A stretch of DNA of 64,000 nucleotides from Promethearchaeota archaeon (GTDB lineage: Archaea > Asgardarchaeota > Lokiarchaeia > Sigyniarchaeales > Promethearchaeaceae). The notes under the pieces are model-generated. The model did not search any database. It saw only the letters and a list, made by a program, of their open reading frames with translations, and had not been told where the DNA came from. The stretch covers positions 1-64,000 of the forward strand of contig JAFGBS010000008.1 of the NCBI GenBank assembly GCA_016933055.1, given 5' to 3'. Positions 53,092-62,535 of this stretch are shown here, in pieces. Position 1 is the first letter of the stretch; each line of letters begins with the position of its first letter. The translations under genes and the position numbers were made by a program.

Positions 53092-54000
53092 ATGGAAAAT
53101 CGAGTACTCGGTATAACCGGAGCTAATGGATTCATTGGAGCAAATCTAATCGTCGAAGCTAGAAAACAGAACTGGCATGTTAAAGGTATCGTAAGAAGAC
53201 AAGAATCTGCTGATTATATTAAAAAATTAGGTGCGGATCCATTTATCAGCAAGCATCTTGAATATCCTGGATATAGGGAAGCTTTTAAGGACTGTGCTGC
53301 TGTGGTACATTTAATCGGGATTATTGATGGCTCCTCACAAGAGTTTCACAAGATTCATGTGGATGCTACACGGCTTGTATTAGAAAGTGCAGAATCCGTG
53401 GGAGTGTCTCGAGTAATTTTTGTTTCAGGGTTAGGAGTTGATTATTTCGGAAAAGCCGAATGGGCAAATAATGATTACTTTGGATCAAAATGGGAAGCCG
53501 AACAGTTACTACCGAAGTATTCAGTGCCTTTTGTGAGCTTCCGTCCCTCTTACATTTTTGGACCGGAAAGTTATTGGTTTGAATCACTGTTTCGTGGGAT
53601 TCAAAAAGCATATATCAATATTATTGGAGATGGATTAGTTCCCATGCAACCAATCTATGTAAAGGATGTGACTAGCTGTTTTCTTTCTGCAGCACAGGGA
53701 TTAGGTAAAGATAACGCATATTATGACTTAGTAGGTCCAGAAGTCACCAATATGTCAGAAATGGTGAATAAGGTAATTTACTTTTATAATAAGATAAGAA
53801 AAACTAGTCATAAAGTGACTCTCCATCATATTCCCTATACGGAGGTTACAAAAAAATTAAATATCTCAATTGAAAAAGCTTCCGTTTCTCAGTGTGACGT
53901 GCTAGGAGACAACACTCCTTTAAAAACCGAATTAGGTGTAATTATGACCCCGCTTGATTTTGCAATCGATGAAACCATCCAAAATTTCATGCTACTGTGA
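53092..54000 (+). CDS. NAD-dependent epimerase/dehydratase, NDUFA9-like extended SDR
   Basis: A 302-residue extended SDR. It shows the nucleotide-binding VLGITGANGFIGANLIVEA, VVHLIGIIDG, VIFVSGLGV, and the active-site region NNDYFGSKWEAEQLL with Tyr-x-x-x-Lys, followed by FRPSYIFGPESYWFESL. The pattern suits the atypical NDUFA9/sugar-epimerase group. The ATG at 53092 with AGAGG upstream is chosen; a longer frame starting in the GH16 gene has no homology. Its last 9 bases overlap the converging glycosidase gene. Confidence 0.85.
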   Translation: MENRVLGITGANGFIGANLIVEARKQNWHVKGIVRRQESADYIKKLGADPFISKHLEYPGYREAFKDCAAVVHLIGIIDGSSQEFHKIHVDATRLVLESAESVGVSRVIFVSGLGVDYFGKAEWANNDYFGSKWEAEQLLPKYSVPFVSFRPSYIFGPESYWFESLFRGIQKAYINIIGDGLVPMQPIYVKDVTSCFLSAAQGLGKDNAYYDLVGPEVTNMSEMVNKVIYFYNKIRKTSHKVTLHHIPYTEVTKKLNISIEKASVSQCDVLGDNTPLKTELGVIMTPLDFAIDETIQNFMLL

Positions 54001-55491
54001 TTTTATTTTTAGGGGTTTCCAATTTTTGAGATTAAAATTATTTTGACCTGGTTTGATCTCTAAGATTTCTGACTTGTTTACGATCAAACTATAGGGTAGG
54101 TTTGATTTCACCCGAAATTGATTCTCCTCGTACAAAATATCAGTGTAAATATTTCCAAAATGTAAGTTTTGAATGCCTAATTTTCCCGAATAGTCCTTAT
54201 GGAGATTCCAATGTATTTCGTTTCGCAATGCATCGATTGAATAGAAACCAAGGAGATTTTCAATAAACAAGGAAATAGGAGCTAGAGCTGACCATCCACA
54301 AAATTCCGGACGGACATACCTCGCATTTCTCTTATAGGTTGCAGGTTTAGGTGCTATGGGGCAGTATGCCTCCCATATTGTGTGTGGGGTAAAATCATGG
54401 AAAGTTTGATACATTACTTTAAGCAATTGCTCTGAAGTAGTTCTGGCTACTTCAAAAAAGCCGTATTTCTCTAAAGCTTTAGTTGCCATATAAGATGTTG
54501 GTACCCAAACGCTTCCTCGCCAATACTGACCTTTTTCATCGAAATTTTTATCATTTCGAGCAACTGTTGGCCATGGGAGGAATCCTCCCAGGGTTTCAGG
54601 ATTCTTGATATGTTGAACCATTTTAATAGATTGTTCTCGACTTGGAACCTCCGCGAGCATAGGCCAAAAAGATGCAGGAGTGATAACTTTAATTTGATTT
54701 TGGGGGCAATATCGATTCAAATCATAGTATAGAGTATCTTGTTCATCCCAATAGTAGCGATTAATTAATTTTTTTATTTCAATATACCTTTGCAAAAAAA
54801 TCGATTGGAGATGGGAATTGTGCAAACAACTCGCAATGAGCGATATGTAATATGCAGAAAGTGCTTGTTGTGCAATTAAATCCACCCATAAAATTTTCCA
54901 GTATTTTCCCCTTCCCCGAGGAGTATTATCCATCCCGCTAGAGGTACCGCTCCATACATAGCCATATTTCGTCATTTTTACCATCATGGGAATATTGCAA
55001 CCCGGAATGAATTTGAATCTATGAGCTTTTTCGATAAATTCAAAGTGTTTTTGTAGGTACTGGTTTTCTTCTAATACCCATTTCAATCGCATAAGGTCTC
55101 CTGTAAGCTTTGCATATTCATATTCTACCCATGCAAACAGTGGAGGATTATCGGGATGTTGGACTCGGGCAGGATGGTTTTTGTTGTCGTGTAAAATAAA
55201 GTAAAAATTATTGAGACTTTCAATTCCGGGAAATTCTGTATATCCATACTTGCAAAATAAACTCATGAATAAAGTATCCCAGATCCAGATTGTATCTGGA
55301 GTCATCGCTTCATCGATATAGAATTTCTGGGGAGAATCCTCTCGATACAGAACGTGTTCCCAAGCTAATTCCCATGCTTTCCAATATAATTCAATGAATT
55401 CTGGGATTGCCTCAAAAACTGGGCTGGGGAGTTTGCTCTTATCAAGCTGTTTATCTATTCGGTACCTTATGTACTTAGATTTCGACATCAT
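53992..55491 (-). CDS. GH63/trehalase-like (alpha/alpha)6 glycosidase
   Basis: A 499-residue cytosolic protein of the six-hairpin glycosidase group, near GH63 and mannosylglycerate-hydrolase enzymes. Diagnostic are TIWIWDTLFMSLFCK, SGTSSGMDNTPRGRG (catalytic acid Asp), GQYWRGSVWVPTSYMATKAL, TIWEAYCPIA (catalytic base region) and FCGWSALAPISLFIENL. No signal peptide is visible, so it acts on an internal alpha-linked substrate such as a compatible solute or storage sugar. Substrate prediction is uncertain. Confidence 0.85.
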   Translation of the reverse strand: MMSKSKYIRYRIDKQLDKSKLPSPVFEAIPEFIELYWKAWELAWEHVLYREDSPQKFYIDEAMTPDTIWIWDTLFMSLFCKYGYTEFPGIESLNNFYFILHDNKNHPARVQHPDNPPLFAWVEYEYAKLTGDLMRLKWVLEENQYLQKHFEFIEKAHRFKFIPGCNIPMMVKMTKYGYVWSGTSSGMDNTPRGRGKYWKILWVDLIAQQALSAYYISLIASCLHNSHLQSIFLQRYIEIKKLINRYYWDEQDTLYYDLNRYCPQNQIKVITPASFWPMLAEVPSREQSIKMVQHIKNPETLGGFLPWPTVARNDKNFDEKGQYWRGSVWVPTSYMATKALEKYGFFEVARTTSEQLLKVMYQTFHDFTPHTIWEAYCPIAPKPATYKRNARYVRPEFCGWSALAPISLFIENLLGFYSIDALRNEIHWNLHKDYSGKLGIQNLHFGNIYTDILYEENQFRVKSNLPYSLIVNKSEILEIKPGQNNFNLKNWKPLKIKSQ

Positions 55492-55528
55492 CTAATGTCG
55501 TCACTAACTGTCTAACAGAGCATTGATA

Positions 55529-56767
55529 TTATTCATAAATTTTTTCATCGGGTGCTTCGCTTTCCTTAGCATCCATTTCTACGTCCCGGATATTCTCCTC
55601 CCTTTTCAGGAGTTCGTTGAAATATTCGTGCTGAATTATTAGATTCATGACTTCACTGGTTCCGGTCCAAATAGTGGATAGACGTATATCTCGAAATATG
55701 CGCTCTATGGGAAATACATTGGTATATCCAATTCCCCCGAGTACTTGCATTGCGTTGGAAATTATTGTCGTAGCGGATTCGGTACTAAATCGCTTTGCTT
55801 CAGATACTAAACGTCTGCAAATCGACCCTGGTTGATCAGAATCAATAGCTTTAGCGGTTTGGTACACCATTGCCCGACTGGCATCTAGTAACATAATCGA
55901 ATCAGCGAGTCGAAATGATACTCCTTGGAAGGATTTGATTGTTTGCCCGAAAGCTTTACGTTTATGTGCGTATTTCGTTGCAATTTCCAAAGCCGATCTA
56001 CTCATTCCTAGCGGTCCCGCTGCAGATGTCATTCGTTCAGGAATCATCATTTGATAAAATATTAATCCCCCTTTTCCTTCGGCTAATACCAAATTTTCTT
56101 CTGGTACTTGAACGTCTTTCATGAACAATCGACCTGCACCTCCTCCTCGAGTCCCCAACAATCCATAGATATACTTACTTTCTACGCCCATATCCCGTTC
56201 CACTATAAAGAGGGAAATGGAATCCCGTGGAGGGGAATTCGGATTTGTTTTAGCATAAACCAAGAAGAAGTCGGCGCCTTCAGCACCGACCACAAACCGT
56301 TTTTGCCCATTGAGAATATAATGATCTCCATCTTTTATGGCAGTTGTGGTGGCACCGAAGAAGTCGGAACCACCTCTTGGTTCCGTGAGTGCTTCAGCAG
56401 TGCTTATTTTTCCCTCCAACATGGGTCTCAAGTATTTTTCTTTTTGTTTATCGGTCCCAAATTTATCCAAGGCTTCCCCACAAATACTTGGTAGAGAATA
56501 TAAACATCCCAATGACATAGGAAGCAGTCCGATCTCTTCTAATACAGCAGTTTCGGTAATCCAACCTAAACCTTGTCCCCCCCACTTTTTTGGAAACCTT
56601 AATCCCAGTAAGTTATATTCGGCTAATTTCTTAACGTATTCCGTCGGATATTGGACTTTATCTTCATCCATATCCAGAATCAACTGACGAGGTACTTCCT
56701 TTTTAACAAATTCTTTTGCTTTGTCTTTCCATTTAACGGATTGTTCATCCAGCATAAAGTCATACAT
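55529..56767 (-). CDS. Acyl-CoA dehydrogenase
   Basis: A 412-residue FAD enzyme introducing an alpha-beta double bond into an acyl-CoA. Motifs are [59 protein letters not shown] and [20 protein letters not shown]. The position of the catalytic Glu in medium-chain enzymes (YEGT) is Thr here (IWTGTSEV). An alternative Glu, in [14 protein letters not shown], aligns with the catalytic base of isovaleryl-CoA dehydrogenase, so the enzyme probably belongs to the branched- or long-chain type and is active. An electron-transfer flavoprotein is expected elsewhere. Confidence 0.92.
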   Translation of the reverse strand: MYDFMLDEQSVKWKDKAKEFVKKEVPRQLILDMDEDKVQYPTEYVKKLAEYNLLGLRFPKKWGGQGLGWITETAVLEEIGLLPMSLGCLYSLPSICGEALDKFGTDKQKEKYLRPMLEGKISTAEALTEPRGGSDFFGATTTAIKDGDHYILNGQKRFVVGAEGADFFLVYAKTNPNSPPRDSISLFIVERDMGVESKYIYGLLGTRGGGAGRLFMKDVQVPEENLVLAEGKGGLIFYQMMIPERMTSAAGPLGMSRSALEIATKYAHKRKAFGQTIKSFQGVSFRLADSIMLLDASRAMVYQTAKAIDSDQPGSICRRLVSEAKRFSTESATTIISNAMQVLGGIGYTNVFPIERIFRDIRLSTIWTGTSEVMNLIIQHEYFNELLKREENIRDVEMDAKESEAPDEKIYE

Positions 56768-56929
56768 GACTACTAACTCGTTGAAGAATCATTTAAGGTT
56801 TAAGGTTTACCCTTCGAAAATTCGATGGAACAATAAAAACCATCAGGTAAGAATTTTTTGCTGGATTTCTACTAATTTTCCAAATTCGACATACGAAACC
56901 ATTAATAGCTCTTAGGTTCCATTAAGCTT

Positions 56930-58117
56930 ATGAATGCATTAGACAGAGTCCACAAAACCATTGATCACGAAGAACCCGATAGAATTCCGAGTTTTGAAGC
57001 CAGTATTGATAATATTAAAATATGCCAATACTACGGAGAAAATTATGATATGGAAAGTACTGCATCTATGCAAAAGCTTCTTTATAATCTGTGTTTTGGA
57101 AATGCAAGACTTATGAATCGAATAATCAAGCGTATGGAGAAGTCTAAATACTTCACCAACATGATGGTTAGGGGTGCATCAAAATTATATCGGAAAATTG
57201 GATTGGACATCTGCGCGACACCGTTAGCATTATTTCCAACAACCTACACTAGAGAGGGGATCGTGGATGAATATGGAAGACGGATGGATTATAAACTGAA
57301 TCCCTCGGATGGCATGACAATGCTTTATTACATGGGTGGCGCTTTTGATACATTTGAGGAATATCAAGAATATCCCTCCCTGGATCCCGACCTAGAACTC
57401 CGAGAAAGATTGTTTCGAGCGGGAAAACAATTAGAAAAGGAATACGATTATGAAATTTTCATGATTCCCGCTATTATGGGGATGATGGAAGCTACTTGGG
57501 AGGGATTTGGGCTTCAAAACTTCAGTAAATTACTTGCACATCCTTCTCAAGCGAAACGAGTGTTTGATGATCGTGGAAAATTTGCAGTGGAAATGGTAAA
57601 ACGAATTCTAGAGTGGGGTGAGGAGACTGCTTTATTGATATACGACGATTATGGATACAAAAAAGGACTTTTTATGAGACCTCGCAATTATCGGGAATAT
57701 GTAATTCCATGGTTGAAAAGAATTTGTGATACTGCTCATAAAGGTGGAGTAAAAGTATTATTACATTCTTGCGGGGATAACTACAAACTGCTAGATGATA
57801 TTATTAATGCCGGAGTGGATGCATTACACCCTATAGAACCCACAACTGCGAACCCTGAATATGATATTTTCAAATTGAATGAAAAATATGGGGAAAGGTT
57901 GTGTTTTGTCGGAAATGTTAGCCCTCAAGATTTGTCTGACAAAGAACCTGATTATATTCGCGCTTACACAAAAAAGTTGATTAAAAAGGTAGCTCCTGGA
58001 GGAGGATTTATTCTCAGTTCTGGTCATAGCATCAATCCCGCCGTAAAATTAGAAAATTTTCTCGCTATGCGGGAAACGCTTGCAAAATATGGAAACTATC
58101 CCATCACTATGGAATAA
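56930..58117 (+). CDS. Uroporphyrinogen-decarboxylase-family protein (methyltransferase-like)
   Basis: A 395-residue TIM-barrel protein like the MtaA/CmuA branch of the UroD family. The start RVHKTIDHEEPDRIPSFEA and the zinc-binding HSCGD in VKVLLHSCGDNYKLLDDII are typical of the corrinoid-dependent methyltransferase branch rather than true haem enzymes. LHPIEPTTANPEYDIFKLNE and LCFVGNVSPQDL complete the barrel. The likely role is methyl transfer between a corrinoid or methylated compound and a thiol; the partner corrinoid protein is not in the window. Confidence 0.87.
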   Translation: MNALDRVHKTIDHEEPDRIPSFEASIDNIKICQYYGENYDMESTASMQKLLYNLCFGNARLMNRIIKRMEKSKYFTNMMVRGASKLYRKIGLDICATPLALFPTTYTREGIVDEYGRRMDYKLNPSDGMTMLYYMGGAFDTFEEYQEYPSLDPDLELRERLFRAGKQLEKEYDYEIFMIPAIMGMMEATWEGFGLQNFSKLLAHPSQAKRVFDDRGKFAVEMVKRILEWGEETALLIYDDYGYKKGLFMRPRNYREYVIPWLKRICDTAHKGGVKVLLHSCGDNYKLLDDIINAGVDALHPIEPTTANPEYDIFKLNEKYGERLCFVGNVSPQDLSDKEPDYIRAYTKKLIKKVAPGGGFILSSGHSINPAVKLENFLAMRETLAKYGNYPITME

Positions 58118-58123
58118 TATTGC

Positions 58124-58609
58124 CTATCTTTTTAAAGTGAATAGGCAACTTACTTTTCCTTGTTTTTCATAATATCGTTGGTGATAGTCTTCAGCTTCCC
58201 AAAAAGTAGTTGCAGGTACAAGTTGTGTAGCTATGGGTTTTTTAAATGCTTCAGATTCTGTCAATCGTTTTATAATTTCTTCAGCTTTTTTTTTTTGTTT
58301 TTCATTATGATAAAATATTACCGATCGATATTGAGTCCCGATATCAACACCTTGACGATTTACTTGAGTCGGATCATGAACTTCAAAGAATATGTTGAGT
58401 AAATCCTCGTAACTTATCAAATCAGGATTATAAGTAATTTCCACTGCTTCTGCGTGACCGGTCTTATCAGTGCAGACTTCTTTATAGGTAGGTTTATCTG
58501 TTCTTCCACCCGTATATCCTACACGCGTGAAGAGCACGCCCTTATATTCTCTAAAACGGGCTTCCACACCCCAGAAGCAGCCACCACCAAATGTTGCTTT
58601 TTCTTCCAT
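58124..58609 (-). CDS. msrA: Peptide methionine-(S)-sulfoxide reductase
   Basis: A 161-residue thiol enzyme that repairs oxidised methionine. The catalytic cysteine lies in FGGGCFWGVEARF (Cys11), followed by GYTGGRTDKPTYKEVCTDKT, GHAEAVEITYNPD and IGTQYRSVIFYHN, with DYHQRYYEKQGKVSC near the C-terminus providing a possible resolving cysteine. A longer frame to 58657 adds a hydrophobic stretch not found in the family, so the ATG at 58609 is used. Confidence 0.95.
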   Translation of the reverse strand: MEEKATFGGGCFWGVEARFREYKGVLFTRVGYTGGRTDKPTYKEVCTDKTGHAEAVEITYNPDLISYEDLLNIFFEVHDPTQVNRQGVDIGTQYRSVIFYHNEKQKKKAEEIIKRLTESEAFKKPIATQLVPATTFWEAEDYHQRYYEKQGKVSCLFTLKR

Positions 58610-58711
58610 TATAATCAAATGAATTGAATATACCACTATATAAGATGCTTTGGGCAAACAAATAAAGGAACAACCAAGAGAGAACCTTAAAAAAATAGGT
58701 TAGGTGTGAGA

Positions 58712-59155
58712 TTACGCATATTTCCGTAAATCCTCACCGCAAAGTTCGCAAAAATTGTTTGCGTCTCCTAATATTCCCCCACAATTAGGACAGAATTTTA
58801 ATTCACTATTTGTATTTTTTTCAGAAGTTAATTTAGATTCTTGAGTGGAGGGCTTTGCTTCCGTTTCAATAATGATTCTTTCTGTTTCGTGCACATGTAC
58901 TTGTTGAGGAGGTCCAGTTACGGAAACACGTGAACCACAGATCGTGCATTTATCTTCGGGTTTACTTAGATTCACTAACAAACAGATAACACCCGGAAGT
59001 ACACCGCAACAGAAAGCTAAAATGATAAGTACGATATCCCAATCCCGTTCTGTATACACATATTTTTGGCAATGAGGACAATAACCTTGTGTTATTTCTA
59101 TCCACCTAGTTTTTCGAGTATTATGAATTATATAGATTTTTTCTATATTATATAT
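58712..59155 (-). CDS. Double zinc-ribbon membrane protein with non-standard start
   Basis: The first standard start codon (GTG at 59059) would begin inside a zinc ribbon: upstream in the same frame lie IYIIHNTRKTRW, then GYCPHCQKYVYTERDWDIV. The frame is closed only by TAG at 59165-59167. AGGA (59163-59166) lies 7 bases before an ATA codon at 59155, taken here as a tentative start; an ATT at 59128 is the other option. After the ribbon comes one membrane segment (IVLIILAFCCGVLPGVICLL), a CTICGS knuckle, a charged linker, and a second ribbon CPNCGG...CELCGE. Similar proteins are common in archaea; the function is unknown. Confidence 0.7.
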   Translation of the reverse strand: MYNIEKIYIIHNTRKTRWIEITQGYCPHCQKYVYTERDWDIVLIILAFCCGVLPGVICLLVNLSKPEDKCTICGSRVSVTGPPQQVHVHETERIIIETEAKPSTQESKLTSEKNTNSELKFCPNCGGILGDANNFCELCGEDLRKYA

Positions 59156-59234
59156 ACGGCATTCCTATATTTAGTATTATCAGCATAAAGAACATCAAAA
59201 AACCTAATCTAAAAGGAAAAAATAATAAGTGGAT

Positions 59235-60668
59235 TTAATCGTTTTGTACATATTTTCCCGTATATTCTTCCACTTTTTCTTTTGAAATGTTCGCTTCTCC
59301 GCCTTTAATAAAGAATAGGATGATGAATGCGACCATAAGACATAGAAATAGGTATGGGAATAGGATGATAAATCTAAGTTCGGTTTGTGTCGGCCATACA
59401 TATCTTCCGAATAATTGTAAAATCCCACCAACAATAATCGGGCTTAAAGTATAGGCTAGTTGGTTAAATGTATAGTATATCCCCGTATAAGAACCCACCT
59501 GACCTTCTGGTGCTAATGCCCATACCACGGGAAAAGTATTTACTATGACCCCCATCCAAAAAATCCCCACAAGAACAAAATTAATTAATAGATAGACAAA
59601 AGTCCCATCTCTCGCTTGTGGGATAGAAAAAACGATCATAATAATCAATAAGAATAATAGAATTCCCATGTCAATTTTTATGGCTCGTTTTCTCCCGATC
59701 TTTTGACCAATTACGCCATGGAAATACGCGGTGAGAATCATCGAAAGGGAATACGCGATTAAATAAATGGAGTACTCTGCTGGTTCTAATCCCAAGAAAA
59801 ATTCTGCAAATGATGAGAAGAATGTTTCTACACTACCAAATGCAAGATAAGTAAAGAAAACAAACAATAAAGTAAAAACCATACTTTTATCTTTTTGGTT
59901 AAAAATATTTCCAATAGTCTTGAGTACTGGCATTCGCTTCTCTTCTTTTTTATCCTGGGTTAGGTGGAATGTTTCGGGATTTATAGCAAGTTCACTCTTT
60001 GAAAAACTTAAAATCCCCTTACTCGTGGGAGTTTCTTTTATAATAAAAATGAAAAGTATCAGAAAAACTAGCATCAATCCAGCAACTATGGGAAAGCCTA
60101 TTTTATCCAACTGTTCTTCACTAAAACCGAGAAAACTGACCACCATTGGAATTGCAAACCCAATTGCTCCGCCTAGATTTGCAATGAACTGCTGTATTCC
60201 ACTCGCCTTAGCTCGTAATTCTTCGGATGTATAATCGGGTACAATAATTATAGAAGCAGTTCGATACAGAGACATGGCCAGATCAAACAGAAAGATAATA
60301 ACAATTAATCCCCACACTACTTTCATATATGGGAAAAATACAAATAAAACCGCGGAAATCAGCGCTCCTGCAAAAATATAAGGCACTCTCCTCCCAAATC
60401 TGCTTTTCGTACGATCTGAGAGTGCTCCAAAAAAGGGGTGTACCAGTACTGCTAATATATTATCAATAGCCATGATAAAACCAATGGCAATATCTCCTTC
60501 TTCAAAAAATTGATACAGCAATAACGGGACCCGTATATTGAAAAAAGACCATGCCAAAAGAACAATAGTAAATGCAAAAGAGAGCAGAATTGTGCGACCG
60601 TAATTCAATTTTTTCGGAACATTCGGTCGCATACGCGCTACTCCGACAGAATGAGATGAATTTGACAT
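59235..60668 (-). CDS. MFS sugar transporter (GPH/SLC45-like)
   Basis: A 477-residue transporter with twelve helices. The loop FFGALSDRTKSRFGRRVPYI is the hallmark of the glycoside-pentoside-hexuronide and SLC45 sucrose-transporter groups. Other typical parts are IVPDYTSEELRAKASGIQQF and FHGVIGQKIGRKRAIKIDMG. Uptake of a sugar or glycoside coupled to cations is likely. It is the last gene of a three-gene minus-strand operon with the NagB-like and amidohydrolase genes, which suggests that its substrate feeds their pathway. Confidence 0.87.
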   Translation of the reverse strand: MSNSSHSVGVARMRPNVPKKLNYGRTILLSFAFTIVLLAWSFFNIRVPLLLYQFFEEGDIAIGFIMAIDNILAVLVHPFFGALSDRTKSRFGRRVPYIFAGALISAVLFVFFPYMKVVWGLIVIIFLFDLAMSLYRTASIIIVPDYTSEELRAKASGIQQFIANLGGAIGFAIPMVVSFLGFSEEQLDKIGFPIVAGLMLVFLILFIFIIKETPTSKGILSFSKSELAINPETFHLTQDKKEEKRMPVLKTIGNIFNQKDKSMVFTLLFVFFTYLAFGSVETFFSSFAEFFLGLEPAEYSIYLIAYSLSMILTAYFHGVIGQKIGRKRAIKIDMGILLFLLIIMIVFSIPQARDGTFVYLLINFVLVGIFWMGVIVNTFPVVWALAPEGQVGSYTGIYYTFNQLAYTLSPIIVGGILQLFGRYVWPTQTELRFIILFPYLFLCLMVAFIILFFIKGGEANISKEKVEEYTGKYVQND

Positions 60669-60721
60669 GAACTATAATTTGTAGTTAATCTTTAAAAGCA
60701 CTCTGTTTCAGATTTATCCCG

Positions 60722-61561
60722 TTAAAGTATAATTTCAGGGGTTTTTAATGTGTCCTTATCGGTCACAATAACATAATCCCGATCACGGATATGAGTAACG
60801 GGATAATCATCCCCAGGTATACCAAATAACGCCAACCTTAAAACTGTGTTAGCCCAATCGAATCCAATTCCGTTTCTGCAATACAATCGAATGTGTCTAG
60901 ATGTCAAAATTTGACGCATTCCTATCGTGTAGGCATGGTGAGGAAAACCTTCTAAATTTCCTCCCACTTGCGCTCGAATCGCGTTAATTGTAACCGTATA
61001 CGCATTCAAATTTGCGAGATGAGGATTGGAATGGATTACTCCCAGACCGGGTTCATTAAATGCAATATGGCCGTGAATACCGATTCCCCCATAACATGTA
61101 TCAATTCCCCCCGATTTAATCCATCCCGCTAAATTCTCTATATTTGTCTCATCCGGAAAATGAATTCGTTTGGGATCTGGTCGTAATTTATTCTCAATCC
61201 GGTCTAAAAATAATTTATGGGCACTACCTTTGAAACTTAATGGATGATCTTGCGGAAGTACTTTTCCTTCATCGTCAGCGTATTCGTCCATGAAAAATAA
61301 TGTGCAGTTATTTAATGATAACTGTTCAGAGTTGATCATTTCTGCTAAAAGGGGGTATTGTTCGGTAGGACCAACAGGTAAAATCAATCGAGTTGAATTT
61401 TTCTTGTCATTATGTTCTTGAATTTCGTTAAACACATCTTTGGCAAACTGTTTGTACAAATTTTCCACGCCATCACACACAATTAGTTTCTCACCCGCTT
61501 TCTCCATTACCTCTTCAACAGTGAGTGTTAATAAATTGTGAATTTCATCTTTGCGATTCAT
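60722..61561 (-). CDS. Glucosamine-6-phosphate deaminase/isomerase-like (NagB family)
   Basis: A 279-residue protein of the NagB/6-phosphogluconolactonase fold. TRLILPVGPTEQYPLLAEMI binds phosphate, LFFMDEYADD corresponds to the active-site aspartates, and GIGIHGHIAFNEPG is the NagB signature, with Asp of GxDGH replaced by His (GIHGH). The variation and the context suggest a related amino-sugar or sugar-phosphate substrate rather than plain glucosamine-6-phosphate. It begins 4 bp after the amidohydrolase gene and precedes the sugar transporter. Confidence 0.88.
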   Translation of the reverse strand: MNRKDEIHNLLTLTVEEVMEKAGEKLIVCDGVENLYKQFAKDVFNEIQEHNDKKNSTRLILPVGPTEQYPLLAEMINSEQLSLNNCTLFFMDEYADDEGKVLPQDHPLSFKGSAHKLFLDRIENKLRPDPKRIHFPDETNIENLAGWIKSGGIDTCYGGIGIHGHIAFNEPGLGVIHSNPHLANLNAYTVTINAIRAQVGGNLEGFPHHAYTIGMRQILTSRHIRLYCRNGIGFDWANTVLRLALFGIPGDDYPVTHIRDRDYVIVTDKDTLKTPEIIL

Positions 61562-61565
61562 AGTT

Positions 61566-62342
61566 TCAGATCCCTAACATCTTTGATATGTTGCCGGAAA
61601 ATATCAGTTTTTGTGTTTTTTCACTTACCTTATATTTCTCCAATCTATTTTTATCTTCCTGCAAAATCTTTGGAATCTTCTCATAATAGACATCGGTTCC
61701 GAATACCACTTTTTTCCATGCATCTTTCCACCACAGATATTTGTCCATACCCTCCACATCCGCTCGAGAGCGCCATCCTTTCGCCTCACCCGTGAGATCT
61801 ACATACACATTGGATCTCATTCGGCATAATTCAGCTGCATCCTTATTCCAATGCACTCCTAAATGAGCAAGTATTATATTAAGATCTGGGAACTCATTTG
61901 CAATTGGTTCCAATCGCATGGGGTGCATATACCATGAGTTGATTAGCTCCCCCCGTGGATTTCCAGTATAGGTAATTACTCCTGTATGGAATAATATCGG
62001 CATATGGTATTCTTCTGCTTGTTTCCAATACCCATAATAGGATAAATCATCATAGGGTGCCTTGGGAATAGAAACTTTAATCATATGGAATCCTTGCGTG
62101 AAGGCGTCATGGATCTCGGAAACTGCACTCACACCAGGTCGAATGAAATACGCACCGATATATCGATCCGGATATTCTTTCATGGTGTGATACACATCTT
62201 CATTTGTTCCGCAATAAAATAAATCTCCCAAACCACTGATGCAACATTTTTCAATACCGCATTGATCCATCGTTTTCAGTAGTCTTTTTTCATATTCCTT
62301 CTCTTTATACAGATGGGCATGAGCATCAATGATTCTTCTCAT
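61566..62342 (-). CDS. Amidohydrolase family 2 (TIM-barrel metal hydrolase)
   Basis: A 258-residue protein of the amidohydrolase-related/ACMSD group. It has the metal-binding HAHLYKEK motif after MRRIIDAHAH, IPKAPYDDLSYYG, ILFHTGVITYTG, ILAHLGVHWN and VVFGTDVYYEKIP with the last Asp. Family members are hydrolases, lactonases or decarboxylases. It is the first gene of a minus-strand operon with a NagB-like deaminase and a sugar transporter, so a role in breakdown of a sugar acid, lactone or amino sugar is likely. Confidence 0.87.
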   Translation of the reverse strand: MRRIIDAHAHLYKEKEYEKRLLKTMDQCGIEKCCISGLGDLFYCGTNEDVYHTMKEYPDRYIGAYFIRPGVSAVSEIHDAFTQGFHMIKVSIPKAPYDDLSYYGYWKQAEEYHMPILFHTGVITYTGNPRGELINSWYMHPMRLEPIANEFPDLNIILAHLGVHWNKDAAELCRMRSNVYVDLTGEAKGWRSRADVEGMDKYLWWKDAWKKVVFGTDVYYEKIPKILQEDKNRLEKYKVSEKTQKLIFSGNISKMLGI

Positions 62343-62535
62343 TTTTCTTTTTTAACCATTATTATAAATTCCACTATGTAGTAAAAATGGAATTGCTGTG
62401 TTTTAAATCACCCTACAATGAAAAAATGGCAAAATACTCGAGATGTCATATCGTAAAATGAAAATATGAGAGAAAATCAGAATAAAAAAAAAAGAAATTA
62501 AATTTACAGTTCTAACCTTTACAATTCTAACCCGC

